From Pseudomonas fontis (lineage in GTDB: Bacteria > Pseudomonadota > Gammaproteobacteria > Pseudomonadales > Pseudomonadaceae), in NCBI RefSeq assembly GCF_028656955.1, contig NZ_JAMDGY010000027.1, forward strand, positions 62,001 through 126,000: DNA of 64,000 nucleotides. Reading direction: 5' to 3'. The stretch's first letter is position 1, and each line of letters starts with the position of its first letter. The translations under genes were made by a program, and so were the position numbers. This document shows positions 1 through 10,827 of the stretch, piece after piece. The notes beneath the pieces are model-generated. The model did no database searches and had not been told where the DNA came from. It saw only the letters and a list, made by a program, of their open reading frames with translations.

Positions 1-87
1 GCATTGGCTGCGGTGGAAGAGCAGCGCTACACCCCGGGCGTGCAGGCTGTGGCGCGAACCTTCAAGCAACGGATTTTCGCGGGCTGA
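1..87 (+). CDS. fruR: 3' end of FruR/Cra-type LacI-family regulator (partial)
   Basis: The first 28 codons plus stop of an open frame enter from the left edge and end in the peptide VARTFKQRIFAG. This resembles the C-terminal tail of Pseudomonas catabolite repressor-activator FruR (Cra), a LacI/GalR-family sensor of fructose-1-phosphate that controls the fruBKA sugar transport genes. Nothing of the HTH or effector domain is inside the window, so the assignment rests on the tail and on my recollection that fruR lies next to a TatD gene in P. putida. The stop is 2 bases before the next start, so the two genes are probably co-transcribed. Confidence 0.6.
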   Translation, partial: ALAAVEEQRYTPGVQAVARTFKQRIFAG

Positions 88-89
88 AC

Positions 90-866
90 ATGCGCCTGAT
101 CGACACCCACACCCACCTCGACTTCCCCGACTTCGACGCTGATCGCCAGGCCCTGTTGGGCAACGCGCGGGCGCATGGGGTGGAGCGGATGGTGGTGCTG
201 GGGGTGTACCGCGACAACTGGCAGCGCGTGTGGGACCTGGTGTGCAGTGACCCGCAGTTGTATGCGGCGTTCGGCCTGCACCCGGTGTACCTGGAAGAAC
301 ACACGCCTGCGCAGGTGGCGGAGCTGGGCGACTGGCTGACCCGCCTGCGCGGGGAGCGGCAGTTGTGTGCGGTGGGGGAAATTGGCCTGGATTACTTCCT
401 GCCCGAACTTGATCCGCAGCGCCAGCAGGCCTTGTTCGAGGCGCAGTTGCAGTTGGCTGCGGACTTCAACTTGCCGGCGTTGCTGCATGTACGGCGCAGC
501 CATGCGCAGGTGATTGCCACGCTCAAGCGCATCAAGCTGGCGCGGGGCGGGATCATCCATGCGTTTGCCGGCAGCTTCGAGCAAGCGCGGGAGTACCAGA
601 AACTTGGCTTCAAGCTCGGTCTGGGCGGGGCTGCAACGTGGCCGCAAGCGCTGCGCCTGCGCAAGGTGCTGCCGCGGTTGCCGCTGGACTGGGTGGTGCT
701 GGAGACGGATTCGCCCGACATGGCCCCCGCGATGTTTGCCGGGTTGCGCAACAGCCCGGAACATCTGCCGGCGATTGCCGAAGCGCTGGCCGAGGTGATG
801 GGGGTCGATGTCGAGGTGCTGGCCCAGGCCAGCACGCGCAATGCCTGTGCCTTGTTCGGCTGGTGA
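90..866 (+). CDS. TatD-family metal-dependent hydrolase
   Basis: 258 aa, the usual size of TatD/YcfH/YjjV enzymes. These are two-metal TIM-barrel hydrolases with 3'-5' DNase or related phosphoesterase activity in the cytoplasm. The metal set is visible: H7-T-H9 in the first strand, E97 in GEIGLDY, H133 in LLHVRR, H157 and D207 in LETDSPD. The start is 2 bases after the fruR-like stop, which suggests translational coupling, but no functional link to sugar control is evident. It is followed by a REP-type inverted repeat that separates it from the convergent chemoreceptor. Family is certain; which TatD paralogue and what substrate are not. Confidence 0.9.
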   Translation: MRLIDTHTHLDFPDFDADRQALLGNARAHGVERMVVLGVYRDNWQRVWDLVCSDPQLYAAFGLHPVYLEEHTPAQVAELGDWLTRLRGERQLCAVGEIGLDYFLPELDPQRQQALFEAQLQLAADFNLPALLHVRRSHAQVIATLKRIKLARGGIIHAFAGSFEQAREYQKLGFKLGLGGAATWPQALRLRKVLPRLPLDWVVLETDSPDMAPAMFAGLRNSPEHLPAIAEALAEVMGVDVEVLAQASTRNACALFGW

Positions 867-872
867 GATGTT

Positions 873-966
873 GTAGCCGCTGCCGATAGGCTGCGCTCGC
901 CTGCAACGCAGGCGCCGCTTTGGGGAGCCCTTGCGGACTCCAGCGCAGCCTGACGGCAGCGGCTAC
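873..966. repeat. REP-type inverted repeat, family A copy 1
   Basis: The outer arms GTAGCCGCTGCCG (873-885) and CGGCAGCGGCTAC (954-966) are exact reverse complements, with GGCTGCG/CGCAGCC continuing inside. The element fills the space between the convergent TatD and chemoreceptor genes. Further copies lie at 10738-10825, 33369-33472 and 39945-40047. Confidence 0.85.
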
Positions 967-993
967 AACAATGGATTCAGGCCAAACACCCGG

Positions 994-3024
994 TCAGACG
1001 CGGAACGCGCCGATCAACTGCTTCAACTCCACCACCTGCGCCGACAACTGCCGACTGGCATCTTCGGTCTGGTGCGCGCCCTGGGTGGTGTGCTCGGCCA
1101 CCCGATTGATCTCGACGATGTTCAGATCGATGTCATGCGCCACCGCCGTCTGCTGCTCCACCGCCGCGGCGATCTGCTGGTTCTGGTCGACAATGCTGCC
1201 AATCGCCCCAAGAATGTTTTCCAGCGCCTTCTGCACCTGCTGCGACTGGCTCACCGTGCCCGCCGCCATCTGGTGGCTGCTGTCCATCGCCTTGACCGCC
1301 GCGCCCACCCCACCCTGCAAGCGCGAAATCATCTGATCGATTTCCTCGGTGGACTGCTGCGTGCGCTTGGCCAGGGTGCGCACTTCATCAGCCACCACGG
1401 CAAACCCGCGCCCCTGCTCGCCCGCCCGCGCCGCCTCGATGGCCGCGTTGAGCGCCAGCAGGTTGGTCTGCTCGGCAATGCTCTTGATCACCTCCAGCAC
1501 CCGGCTGATCGCCTGGCTGTCGGTCACCAGCTGGTTGATCACCACCACCGACTGGTCGATCTCCGCCGCCAGCCCGGCAATGCTGCCCTGCTGCGACTCG
1601 ACCAGGCCACGCCCACTGACCGTCTCGCGGTTCACGCTGTGCGCACTGTTCACCGCTGCCGCCGCGCTGCGTGCCACTTCCTGCGCGGTCGCCGACATCT
1701 GGTTCATCGCCGTCGCCACCTGCTCGATCTGGCCACGCTGGCCACTCACCGCCTGGTTGCTGCGCGACGACACGTCATGCACCTGCGCCGCCTGGCGCTC
1801 GACCTCGGTGACGGTATGCCCGACCCGCTCGATCAGGTCGTGAATGCGCTGCACCGTACCGTTGAACACCTGGCCCAGTTCGCCCAGCTCATCACGGCTT
1901 TGCGGCTGGAAGTTGACCGTCATGTCGCCCGCCGCCACCTTGTCCATCACCTCGCCGAGGCTCTTCAAGGTATTGCGCGTGGAGGCATAGAAGCCGCTGT
2001 AGAGGTAGACGATCAGCAGGAACACCGAGGCCAGCGCCACCACCAGCAGGATCATGTGGCTGCGGTAGTCGGCCAGGCGCTCCTGCAATTGCTGCTGAAG
2101 AAAATCGAGGGTTGCGGCGTTGAAGCCGTAGGTCTGCGCCATCAGCTCGCTGACCTGCTGGTAGAACGCCGGCCACGGCGCATCCAGGGTTTCCGCGATC
2201 ACCACCTGCTCTTCAAACAGTTCGCTGGCCTTTTTCAACGACGCCTGGCTGTCGGCCGCCACGCCGCCCAGCTTCGCCTGTACCCGTGGCTCGCTGGCCA
2301 GTGCATCCTGGACCTTCATGCCGTAGTCGGCAGAGAGCTTTTCCAGGCGCTGCAACAGGTCTTCGAAACGGGTGCTGGAGGACGAGTTGAGGAAGCCCTG
2401 CCCCAGCGAATACGAACCCATGGCGCGGCCATCGCCCAAGGCCTGGGTCACTTCGGGGGTGACGCTGGTGACCAGGTCGCTGAGCTGGCGAATCGCGCTG
2501 TCGCCATCCTGGCTCAAGCCGGCCTGGCTGGCGATCATCTGCGTCAGCACCTGGGCCTGGGCCAGCAACTTGTCGGAGAGCGCCTGCTTGTTCTGCAACG
2601 AGCTTTCGACCTGGGCGCGCTTGAAGGCCGCTTGCAGTTCGTCGCGCTTCTCCTGGAAGGCCGCAAGCTGCGCTTCATCGCTGACCACCGCAGTCATGCT
2701 GCCCAGGCGCGCCAGCACCTGCTGCTCCAGCGTGCCGATGCGCGCCTCGACATCACCGGCCTTGCCGGACTGCCCCAGCACGGCATTGATTTGCAGGAGG
2801 TTGCCCAGGGTTTCCAGGTCACCACGCAGCACAAGGCTGCTGCGCAGCAGGTCGAGGCTTTGCAGCTCGATCCGGGTCGCATGGAACTTGGCGTAGGAAT
2901 CCTGCACCAGGTAATAGTTGGTCACCAACATAGGCAGGAAGAACAGAATACTGATCAGGCTGAACTTCATCCCGAAGCTCAGGCGATTCATTAGCGCGAT
3001 GGCCGGATACAACAGCGTCTTCAC
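994..3024 (-). CDS. Methyl-accepting chemotaxis protein with large helical ligand domain
   Basis: 676 aa. The layout is TM1 at about 21-40, a predicted all-helical periplasmic region at 43-322, TM2 at about 324-346, HAMP at about 347-400, and a long cytoplasmic coiled-coil domain. The highly conserved hairpin tip is at 516-552 (core [20 protein letters not shown]). The roughly 280-residue helical sensor is the size of HBM (helical bimodular) domains, which bind organic acids in other receptors; the ligand here is unknown. The start is GTG, supported by GGAG seven bases upstream. The gene is single, convergent with the TatD gene and downstream of ampE, a neighbourhood I recall as conserved in Pseudomonas. 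Confidence 0.93.
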   Translation of the reverse strand: MKTLLYPAIALMNRLSFGMKFSLISILFFLPMLVTNYYLVQDSYAKFHATRIELQSLDLLRSSLVLRGDLETLGNLLQINAVLGQSGKAGDVEARIGTLEQQVLARLGSMTAVVSDEAQLAAFQEKRDELQAAFKRAQVESSLQNKQALSDKLLAQAQVLTQMIASQAGLSQDGDSAIRQLSDLVTSVTPEVTQALGDGRAMGSYSLGQGFLNSSSSTRFEDLLQRLEKLSADYGMKVQDALASEPRVQAKLGGVAADSQASLKKASELFEEQVVIAETLDAPWPAFYQQVSELMAQTYGFNAATLDFLQQQLQERLADYRSHMILLVVALASVFLLIVYLYSGFYASTRNTLKSLGEVMDKVAAGDMTVNFQPQSRDELGELGQVFNGTVQRIHDLIERVGHTVTEVERQAAQVHDVSSRSNQAVSGQRGQIEQVATAMNQMSATAQEVARSAAAAVNSAHSVNRETVSGRGLVESQQGSIAGLAAEIDQSVVVINQLVTDSQAISRVLEVIKSIAEQTNLLALNAAIEAARAGEQGRGFAVVADEVRTLAKRTQQSTEEIDQMISRLQGGVGAAVKAMDSSHQMAAGTVSQSQQVQKALENILGAIGSIVDQNQQIAAAVEQQTAVAHDIDLNIVEINRVAEHTTQGAHQTEDASRQLSAQVVELKQLIGAFRV

Positions 3025-3192
3025 TCGTCGTCTCCTTCGATTTTCTTATTGTTGTATCGATGCGGTGGCACAAAGCCACGTGCCGCAGTAAACAGCATCT
3101 GTATAACGCATATCGGAAGGGAGGTTTGTAACTTAAGGTTAACCGGATAACCGGTCGGGCCGCCGTTGCAGCGACCCGACCTGCCTGGGGTA

Positions 3193-4026
3193 TCAGCCGA
3201 GCACGGTCCACAGGGCAAAACAGGCATACCAGAGCACCGCCGAGCGCAGCAGCAACTCCCAGAGGTTGTCCAGCCCCAGCAGGCCTTCAGGGCCGGGGGT
3301 GACCGTGGCTGGCAATTCGGCGGCGACGCTGCCGGTGTTTTGCACCAGGCGGGCGGCAGAAATGTTCCAGTTCAGCAGCTCATGCAGCATCACCCGGCTG
3401 ACCGCGACAAAGTTGCCCACCAGGGCAAAGCTTGCCGACAACACTCGCACCGGCGCCCAGTCGAAGGCGTGACGCAGTTGCCGCGCCCGCTCCTGCAAGG
3501 CCGGGTTGCGCGAATGCTCGGCGGCCAGCGCCAGCAAGCGGTAGGCCAACGCCGCGGCCGGGCCCAGCAGCACGTACCAGAAGATCACCGCGAAGAAGCT
3601 CTGGTAGGCCTCCCACAGCAGATGCCCCTGAACCTTTTGCAGCAGGCTCTGCTCATCGTCTGCCGTCAGCCCCAGGTCGCGTTCGGCCACATGCAGGGCG
3701 GCTTGTTCGTCACCACGGCGCCAGGCATCGCGAAACGGACCCAGTGAACCCTTGGCATCGCCCCGGCCCAGGCTGTAGACCAGCACCAGCAAATGCACCG
3801 GCAAGGCCAGCAAACCATAGGCCACCGGCTCCAGCACATGCAGCAGCAACGCCAGCAGCGCCACCGGCAGCAATACCAGGATGGCCAGCACCCACCAGGA
3901 GTGGTGCTTGTCGTTGCGCTCCAGGCGGGCCAATTCGGTCAGGAAGAACCCGTCGCGCTGCAAACGTTGACGCAAGGCCGAGAACTTCTCGACCCACAAC
4001 ACCAGCAGTAACACCAGAAAACTCAT
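3193..4026 (-). CDS. ampE: AmpE-like inner-membrane protein
   Basis: 277 aa with several hydrophobic segments (N-terminal MSFLVLLLVLW, about residues 50-90 and 130-160, and the C-terminal end), matching AmpE. In other bacteria ampE is co-transcribed with ampD and encodes a membrane protein linked to beta-lactamase control and peptidoglycan recycling; its molecular activity is poorly defined. The start chosen overlaps the ampD stop by 4 bases (ATGA), a classic coupling signal, and matches the family N-terminus. A longer reading from 4071 would add 15 residues inside ampD. A 7-bp inverted repeat (3153-3159 with 3175-3181) lies just past the stop. Confidence 0.88.
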   Translation of the reverse strand: MSFLVLLLVLWVEKFSALRQRLQRDGFFLTELARLERNDKHHSWWVLAILVLLPVALLALLLHVLEPVAYGLLALPVHLLVLVYSLGRGDAKGSLGPFRDAWRRGDEQAALHVAERDLGLTADDEQSLLQKVQGHLLWEAYQSFFAVIFWYVLLGPAAALAYRLLALAAEHSRNPALQERARQLRHAFDWAPVRVLSASFALVGNFVAVSRVMLHELLNWNISAARLVQNTGSVAAELPATVTPGPEGLLGLDNLWELLLRSAVLWYACFALWTVLG

Positions 4027-4589
4027 GATCTCTCCTCTTTGGCCCGCAGCCCTTGGCGATAGCGCGCCCATTCGAACATCGGGCCGGGGTCGGTCTTGCG
4101 GCCCGGGGCAATGTCGCTGTGGCCACGAATGGCGTCACCGTGCAGCACCGGCCAGGCCGTCTGCAACTGCAAGGTCAAAGCTTGCAGCGCGTGATACTGG
4201 GCGTCGGTGAAGGGCAATTCGTCGGTGCCTTCCAGCTCGATCCCCAGGGAAAAGTCGTTGCAGCCCTCACGCCCGGCAAAGCTGGACACCCCGGCGTGCC
4301 ACGCACGGTCAAGACAAGAGACGAACTGGGTGACGTGCCCATTACGCTCGATCAGAAAATGCGCGGAAACGCGCAGGTCCTTGATGGTCTCGAAAAACGG
4401 ATGCTCGCTCGGGTCCAGGCGGTTCTGGAAGAACGCCTGGACCTTGCCGGTGGCGAACTGTGCGGGCGGCAGGCTGATGTTGTGAATCACCAGCAAGGCG
4501 ATGGCTTCACCGTCCGGTCGCGCGTTGAAATTGGGAGAGGGGCAATGGGTGACACCGGCAAACCAGCCAGTGTTGCGGTCCAGCTGCAT
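4023..4589 (-). CDS. ampD: 1,6-anhydro-N-acetylmuramyl-L-alanine amidase AmpD
   Basis: 188 aa, the usual AmpD length. This cytoplasmic zinc amidase removes the stem peptide from anhydro-muropeptides during wall recycling and so keeps AmpR-controlled beta-lactamase genes off. Family landmarks are H36 (VIHN) and H157 with D167 (GHSDIAPGRKTDPG), the expected three zinc ligands, with K165 between them. E118 and E120 lie in the IELEG strand. No signal peptide is present, which separates it from periplasmic AmpDh paralogues. An AGGA ribosome site precedes the start. It heads an ampDE pair overlapping by 4 bases, downstream of the DUF1631 gene. Confidence 0.95.
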   Translation of the reverse strand: MQLDRNTGWFAGVTHCPSPNFNARPDGEAIALLVIHNISLPPAQFATGKVQAFFQNRLDPSEHPFFETIKDLRVSAHFLIERNGHVTQFVSCLDRAWHAGVSSFAGREGCNDFSLGIELEGTDELPFTDAQYHALQALTLQLQTAWPVLHGDAIRGHSDIAPGRKTDPGPMFEWARYRQGLRAKEERS

Positions 4590-4668
4590 AAGGGTTCCTG
4601 AAACACAAGGGCACGCCAGCAGTATGCCCCGAGCGGATAGCGGATGTATCGTTAAAAAGTGTGCGGGT

Positions 4669-6864
4669 TCAGGCGTCCTGGCTCAGTTGGCTGACCACCG
4701 AATCCAGCGCGCGGTCAAACAGCAGGGCGTCGTCCAGCACGTGCAGGTCACCGCTGTGCAGGGCCACCGCCAGGGCCATGCGCGACCACTCACGCACCTT
4801 CATTCCGGTGCGATTGACGAAGACATACTTGTCGGTGCTGTCGATGATCGCGATCAGCTTGCAGCGCAGCGGCTCGCCGTCGTCCTGCAATTCGACCCAG
4901 GCGCCGGGGCGCAGGCGCTTGACCTGCTGCAGGGCGGGGTCGTCCGTCTCCAGGTGCAGGTCGCCCTCGACATGTACATGGGTTTCCGGCCCGCGCAGCA
5001 CGATGGCGTTGCGTACCAGCACGCGCTCGTCAGTGCCTGAAGCCGGCTGCTGGCCGCCCTGCGCGGGGTCGAACGCCTCGACATGCAGGGCTTCAAGCTG
5101 CGCGAAGAACTCGCTGGTGGCGAATGGATCGAACGCCGCGCTGGCCAGGCCATCGCGCAGGGCCTTGAGCAGGCCCGGCACCACTTCCAGCAGGCGCATG
5201 CGGTCTTCGACCCGGTCGTGCGGCTCGACGCTCCAGATCAGCGTGTCCATGGTCTGCAAGCCGTCGCGCCACTGTGCTGAGGCTTCACCGTGCTTGAGCG
5301 AAGCCAGCAACAGCACCTGGCTCCAGGCTTCCTCCAGCACCCGCACTACCGCGCGCGGCAGGCGTTTGCCCAGCAGGCGGCGGTTCAGCTCATCCTGCAC
5401 CCTGCGCCGGGCCAGCTCGGTACGCGCACGGCCCTCTTCAGCATCGCGGGTACGCTGTTCGAGCAACTCGCTGCGGCGGCGCTCGTCGGTATTGAAGGTG
5501 AGGAACTCGGCCAACAGCTCGGAGAAGATCGCCGGGTCGTCGACAAAGTCGTTGAGCAGGCGCTGCACGATCTTGTCGACGCGCAGGTACAGGCTATCGC
5601 GCTGGCAGTCATCACAGGCGCCCCAGCCCATCGCGGCGGCGGCAATTTCGTTGAGCAGGCGGCGCGCCGGGTGGCTGGCGCGGCTGAAGAAGCTCTTGTC
5701 GAGCACCGCCACCTTGAGCATCGGGATCTGCATGCGGCCGATCAGCACGCGCAGCGAATGCGGCAGGTTGCGGTCATCGAGGATGAATTCGAAGAGCATG
5801 GCGATCAGGTTGATCACATCCTCGTCGCCGCCTTCCACCTTGCGGTACTTGCCACTCTGCACGCTGACCCGGGTGAGCAGTTGCTCAAGCTGGTGGCGCA
5901 GGTCGAAGTCCTGCGCTTCTTGCGCGCCGGGCACGTACTGCTGCAAGTGCGAGAGCAGGCGCAGCAGGTCGCGTGTGCTGATCGGCTGGGTCGGGTTGAC
6001 CGCCTCCAGGCGTGGTGCCACGCGACCGCGCACCGGGGTGAGCAAGGCTTGCAATGAAGAGAACACCGCCTGGGTATTGGCATCCACGCCGCTGGCAAGG
6101 GCGCCCTCGTCGGCTTCGTTGGCCGGGGTACGCGGGGCGCTGCTCACCCGGTCCTTGGCGCGACGGCTGGGCAAGGCCTTGAGTTCGGGAAGAATGCCGG
6201 TGGCGATCAACAGCTGGTTGGCTTCAGCGTACAGGTGATCGGCGTCGCGCAGCACGTAGCGCTCGAACAGCTTGAGCAGGATCAGCTTGACCTTGATCCC
6301 CACCCCCAGGCTGCGCCCGGCCTGGAGGAAGTATTCACACAGCAGGGTCGGCCCGAGCGGGTTGTTGCGGTCGTCCACCGGGCGCTGGATCAGGGTGTTG
6401 ATGCGCAGGGTCAGTTGCCCGAGGGCCAGGCCGTCACGGGTCAGCACCCGGGCAACCATGGTGTCCACCGCCACGGTGCGCTCCAGCTCGTCGTTGGCCA
6501 CCAGCGCGAGCTTGTCGTAGCTCAGCGGGCGAGTTACCAGGGGGGCTACCGGCTCGCGTTCAGCGATGTGGATAAACGCCGCATAGACGGTATCGAGAAA
6601 GCCACGCTCGATGCTTTTGCGCTTGAGGCGCAAATCGCGCATGGCTTCAAAGAACAGGTTCTGGTCGAGGTTGTTGGCGGCCTTGTCGGCCATCTCGAAC
6701 AGCGTGTCGTCGGCATTGTCGAACAGGGCCTGCAAGGCCAGGCGCAGATGCAGTGCAGCCTTGTCGCGAACCTGCAGCAAGGCAACCGGCAGACGAGCGA
6801 GCGGCGCGTACGGCGCCTGAACGGCGGCGGCCTTGAAGGGCACCACCTTCCCGTCTTTGAGCAT
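4669..6864 (-). CDS. DUF1631 family protein
   Basis: 731 aa, soluble, with no signal peptide or membrane segment. The sequence matches the DUF1631 family found in beta- and gammaproteobacteria: a helical N-terminus (MADKAANNLDQNLFFEAMRDL region), a charged coiled-coil stretch near residues 460-520 rich in E and R, and a C-terminal beta-rich part (about 620-700, including WVELQD and YVFVNRTG). The C-terminal part looks to me like a degenerate PilZ-type barrel; that is inference. A strong AAGGAG site six bases upstream fixes the start. It diverges from nadC and sits before ampD. The function is unknown. Confidence 0.8.
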   Translation of the reverse strand: MLKDGKVVPFKAAAVQAPYAPLARLPVALLQVRDKAALHLRLALQALFDNADDTLFEMADKAANNLDQNLFFEAMRDLRLKRKSIERGFLDTVYAAFIHIAEREPVAPLVTRPLSYDKLALVANDELERTVAVDTMVARVLTRDGLALGQLTLRINTLIQRPVDDRNNPLGPTLLCEYFLQAGRSLGVGIKVKLILLKLFERYVLRDADHLYAEANQLLIATGILPELKALPSRRAKDRVSSAPRTPANEADEGALASGVDANTQAVFSSLQALLTPVRGRVAPRLEAVNPTQPISTRDLLRLLSHLQQYVPGAQEAQDFDLRHQLEQLLTRVSVQSGKYRKVEGGDEDVINLIAMLFEFILDDRNLPHSLRVLIGRMQIPMLKVAVLDKSFFSRASHPARRLLNEIAAAAMGWGACDDCQRDSLYLRVDKIVQRLLNDFVDDPAIFSELLAEFLTFNTDERRRSELLEQRTRDAEEGRARTELARRRVQDELNRRLLGKRLPRAVVRVLEEAWSQVLLLASLKHGEASAQWRDGLQTMDTLIWSVEPHDRVEDRMRLLEVVPGLLKALRDGLASAAFDPFATSEFFAQLEALHVEAFDPAQGGQQPASGTDERVLVRNAIVLRGPETHVHVEGDLHLETDDPALQQVKRLRPGAWVELQDDGEPLRCKLIAIIDSTDKYVFVNRTGMKVREWSRMALAVALHSGDLHVLDDALLFDRALDSVVSQLSQDA

Positions 6865-7091
6865 CCCGGACTCCTTGCAGGGTTACGAACGATTGGAATT
6901 GGCTGATCGTCAAAGCTATGACGCCAATTACTGGGCGCGCATTATCTTGCAAAACGGCCTGACTCGCCAGCAGCGTGTAGTCCACTGGCTGCGATAGACC
7001 CCCGCCACGGCAAAAAGCTCATTCGGCCCGACCAAAGGTGCCCTGCCTATATGCAATGCGCTGCTTGCTGCACGTGTAGGGCGCCCTGCCC

Positions 7092-7097
7092 TATAAT
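7092..7097 (+). promoter_or_regulatory. Probable -10 element for nadC
   Basis: A perfect TATAAT lies 28 bases before the nadC start. No convincing -35 hexamer is found at 16-18 base spacing, so only the -10 is called. Confidence 0.5.
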
Positions 7098-7125
7098 CCC
7101 GGCCACTTAGCTTGTGGAGCCGACC

Positions 7126-7974
7126 ATGCCGAACCTACGCCTCGCCGACCTGACCGCCGAAATTGAAGCCAACGTGCGCCGTGCGTTGCTCGAAGACGTC
7201 GGCAGCGGCGACATCACCGCCCAGCTGATTCCGGCTGAACGCCTGGCCAAGGCCACCATCATTACCCGCGACGATTGCGTGATTGCAGGGTCTGCCTGGG
7301 TCGATGCGGTGTTCCGTCAGTTCGACCCACGGGTGGCGGTGCATTGGCAGGTCAAGGATGGCGACCGCGCCAAGGCCAATCAGCCGTTGTTCCATCTGGA
7401 GGGGCCGGCCCGCGCCTTGCTGACCGGTGAGCGCAGTGCGCTGAACTTCCTCCAACTGCTCTCGGGTGTCGCCACCCGCGCGCAGGCGCTGGCCGATATG
7501 GTCCAGGGCACCCAGGTGAAACTCCTCGATACCCGCAAGACCCTGCCGGGCCTGCGCCTGGCACAAAAATACGCGGTGACCTGTGGCGGTTGCCACAACC
7601 ACCGCATCGGCCTGTTCGACGCCTTCCTGATCAAGGAAAACCATATCGCCGCCAGTGGCGGGATTGCCCAGGCGATTGCTGCCGCACACCGTATCGCGCC
7701 GGGCAAACCGGTGGAGGTCGAGGTGGAAAGCCTGGAGGAATTGAAAGAGGCGCTGGCGGCGGGTGCCGACATCATCATGCTGGATGAGCTGAGCCTGGAC
7801 GAGATGCGTGAAGCGGTACGCCTGAATGCCGGCAAGGCCAAGCTTGAGGCCAGCGGCGGCGTGACTGAAAGCACCCTGCGGGTGATCGCCGAGACCGGCG
7901 TGGACTACATCTCGATTGGTGCGATGACCAAGGATGTGAAGGCGGTAGACCTGTCGATGCGTCTTAGCCTCTAA
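7126..7974 (+). CDS. nadC: Nicotinate-nucleotide pyrophosphorylase (carboxylating)
   Basis: 282 aa. Quinolinate phosphoribosyltransferase converts quinolinate and PRPP to nicotinate mononucleotide, CO2 and PPi in de novo NAD synthesis. Family signatures include [21 protein letters not shown], the [12 protein letters not shown] stretch that binds quinolinate and [24 protein letters not shown], and the C-terminal ASGGV and IGAMTKD loops. The ATG at 7126 is preferred over GTG at 7114, because the GGAG around that GTG serves as the ribosome site at normal spacing. It is a single gene, divergent from DUF1631 and followed by a REP element. Confidence 0.96.
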   Translation: MPNLRLADLTAEIEANVRRALLEDVGSGDITAQLIPAERLAKATIITRDDCVIAGSAWVDAVFRQFDPRVAVHWQVKDGDRAKANQPLFHLEGPARALLTGERSALNFLQLLSGVATRAQALADMVQGTQVKLLDTRKTLPGLRLAQKYAVTCGGCHNHRIGLFDAFLIKENHIAASGGIAQAIAAAHRIAPGKPVEVEVESLEELKEALAAGADIIMLDELSLDEMREAVRLNAGKAKLEASGGVTESTLRVIAETGVDYISIGAMTKDVKAVDLSMRLSL

Positions 7975-7977
7975 AAG

Positions 7978-8044
7978 CATCGCGGGACCAACCCGCTCCC
8001 ACAGGAGCATTGAACTACCTGTGGGAGCGGGCTGGTCCCGCGAT
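7978..8044. repeat. REP-type inverted repeat, family C copy 1
   Basis: Two facing units on the frame CATCGCGGGACCA-CCCGCTCCCACA and its reverse complement are separated by a short spacer. The element lies between the convergent nadC and trxB genes and may act as a bidirectional transcription end. Other copies are at 14710-14770 and, as a half element, at 36756-36805. Confidence 0.85.
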
Positions 8045-8054
8045 CAGCGTCCTA

Positions 8055-9745
<1,691 letters not shown>

Positions 9746-9822
9746 GAAAACTCCTTGAAGTTCAAAATTCGAAGGCGTTGAAAAATTGTGCGCACTGTAG
9801 CGAGGTGGCAGAGATTAAGGAA

Positions 9823-9859
9823 ATATCCTTAGACAATCCACCTTATAGAGGGCCTCTAT
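9823..9859 (-). promoter_or_regulatory. OxyR-like tandem binding site
   Basis: The string reads ATAT-N7-CAAT-N7-ATAG-N7-CTAT, against the OxyR core consensus ATAG-N7-CTAT-N7-ATAG-N7-CTAT: 14 of 16 fixed positions match with exact spacing, and the right half is a perfect palindrome (ATAGAGG-G-CCTCTAT). The finer internal consensus positions do not match. It abuts a weak -35 (TTCCTT, 9822-9817) and a -10 (TACAGT, 9799-9794) directed toward the peroxiredoxin gene, as expected for an activated promoter. Confidence 0.7.
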
Positions 9860-10001
9860 TCTGCTTTGCAGCACAGGCCTGTTTGCCTATGAACGACCCT
9901 ACGGCGGATTTGTTACAGCCCGTTGCCCTTGTGCGGCGGTGCTTTCACCGGGCCGGCAAACTCGGTAAGGTCGGCGCGTTTACCACCGCTCGGAGCCTTT
10001 T

Positions 10002-10730
10002 ATGCAAGCCCCTGTACTGTCCGGCCCGCAATACCTGCGCGAGGGCCTCAAGCTGATCCTGAGCCCGGGCCTGCGCCTGTTCGTGCTGTTGCCGTTGGCA
10101 GTGAACCTGCTGCTGTTCGTCGGCCTGATCTACCTGGCCGGCCATCAGTTCAGCCTGTGGGTCGATTCATTGATGCCGACCCTGCCGACCTGGCTGAGCT
10201 TCCTCAACTATCTACTCTGGCCGCTGTTCGTGGCGCTGGTAGCGTTGATGGTGTTCTTCACCTTCACCATGTTGGCCAACATCATTGCTGCGCCGTTCAA
10301 CGGCTTCCTTGCGGAAAAGGTCGAGGTGGTGGTGCGCGGCAACGATGACTTCCCGGCGTTCAGCTGGGGCGAGCTGGCGGCCATGGTGCCGCGCACCCTG
10401 GGCCGCGAAATGCGCAAGCTGGGTTATTTTGCCCCGCGTGCGTTGGCGCTGTTCATCCTCTCGTTCATTCCGGTGCTGAACATCATTGCCGCGCCGCTGT
10501 GGCTGCTGTTCGGCATCTGGATGATGGCGATCCAGTACATCGACTACCCGGCGGACAACCACAAGATGAGCTGGCAGGACATGCTCGCCTGGCTGCGCGA
10601 AAAGCGCTGGCAGAGCATGGGCTTTGGTGGCTCGGTGTACCTGGTGCTGCTGATTCCGTTCGTCAACATCGTGATGATGCCGGCGGCGGTGGCGGGGGCC
10701 ACGTTGTTCTGGGTGCGCGAACGCAAATGA
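10002..10730 (+). CDS. cysZ: Sulfate transporter CysZ
   Basis: 242 aa integral membrane protein of the EI24/CysZ family, which mediates sulfate entry for cysteine synthesis. Hydrophobic segments lie at about 24-46, 68-95, 143-172 and 205-236. The signature [16 protein letters not shown] follows the second segment, as in characterised CysZ. The length is close to the E. coli protein (253 aa). It is monocistronic, divergent from the peroxiredoxin gene, and followed by a family A REP. Its neighbourhood to thiol redox genes is suggestive but no Cys-regulator site was recognised. Confidence 0.9.
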   Translation: MQAPVLSGPQYLREGLKLILSPGLRLFVLLPLAVNLLLFVGLIYLAGHQFSLWVDSLMPTLPTWLSFLNYLLWPLFVALVALMVFFTFTMLANIIAAPFNGFLAEKVEVVVRGNDDFPAFSWGELAAMVPRTLGREMRKLGYFAPRALALFILSFIPVLNIIAAPLWLLFGIWMMAIQYIDYPADNHKMSWQDMLAWLREKRWQSMGFGGSVYLVLLIPFVNIVMMPAAVAGATLFWVRERK

Positions 10731-10737
10731 CCGCCCT

Positions 10738-10825
10738 GTAGCCGCTGCCGAAGGCTGCGCTGGGGCCCGAAGGGGCCCTGGTGTGCCTGCGTTGCAGGCA
10801 AGCGCAGCCTGACGGCAGCGGCTAC
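10738..10825. repeat. REP-type inverted repeat, family A copy 2
   Basis: Outer arms GTAGCCGCTGCCG and CGGCAGCGGCTAC enclose inner GGCTGCG/CGCAGCC. The centre differs from copy 1 and has its own small palindrome (GGGGCCC region). It occupies the gap between the convergent cysZ and BdlA-like genes. Confidence 0.85.
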
Positions 10826-10827
10826 GG

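Noticed and set aside
931..2994. A 687-codon open frame antisense to the first chemoreceptor gene
   Set aside because: It is a high-GC shadow of the real gene: rich in Arg, His, Leu and Gln, with no domain; the minus strand encodes a full chemoreceptor with a ribosome site.
7114..7125. GTG start for nadC at 7114
   Set aside because: The GGAG at 7116-7119 is better used as the ribosome site for the ATG at 7126, which also matches the family N-terminus.
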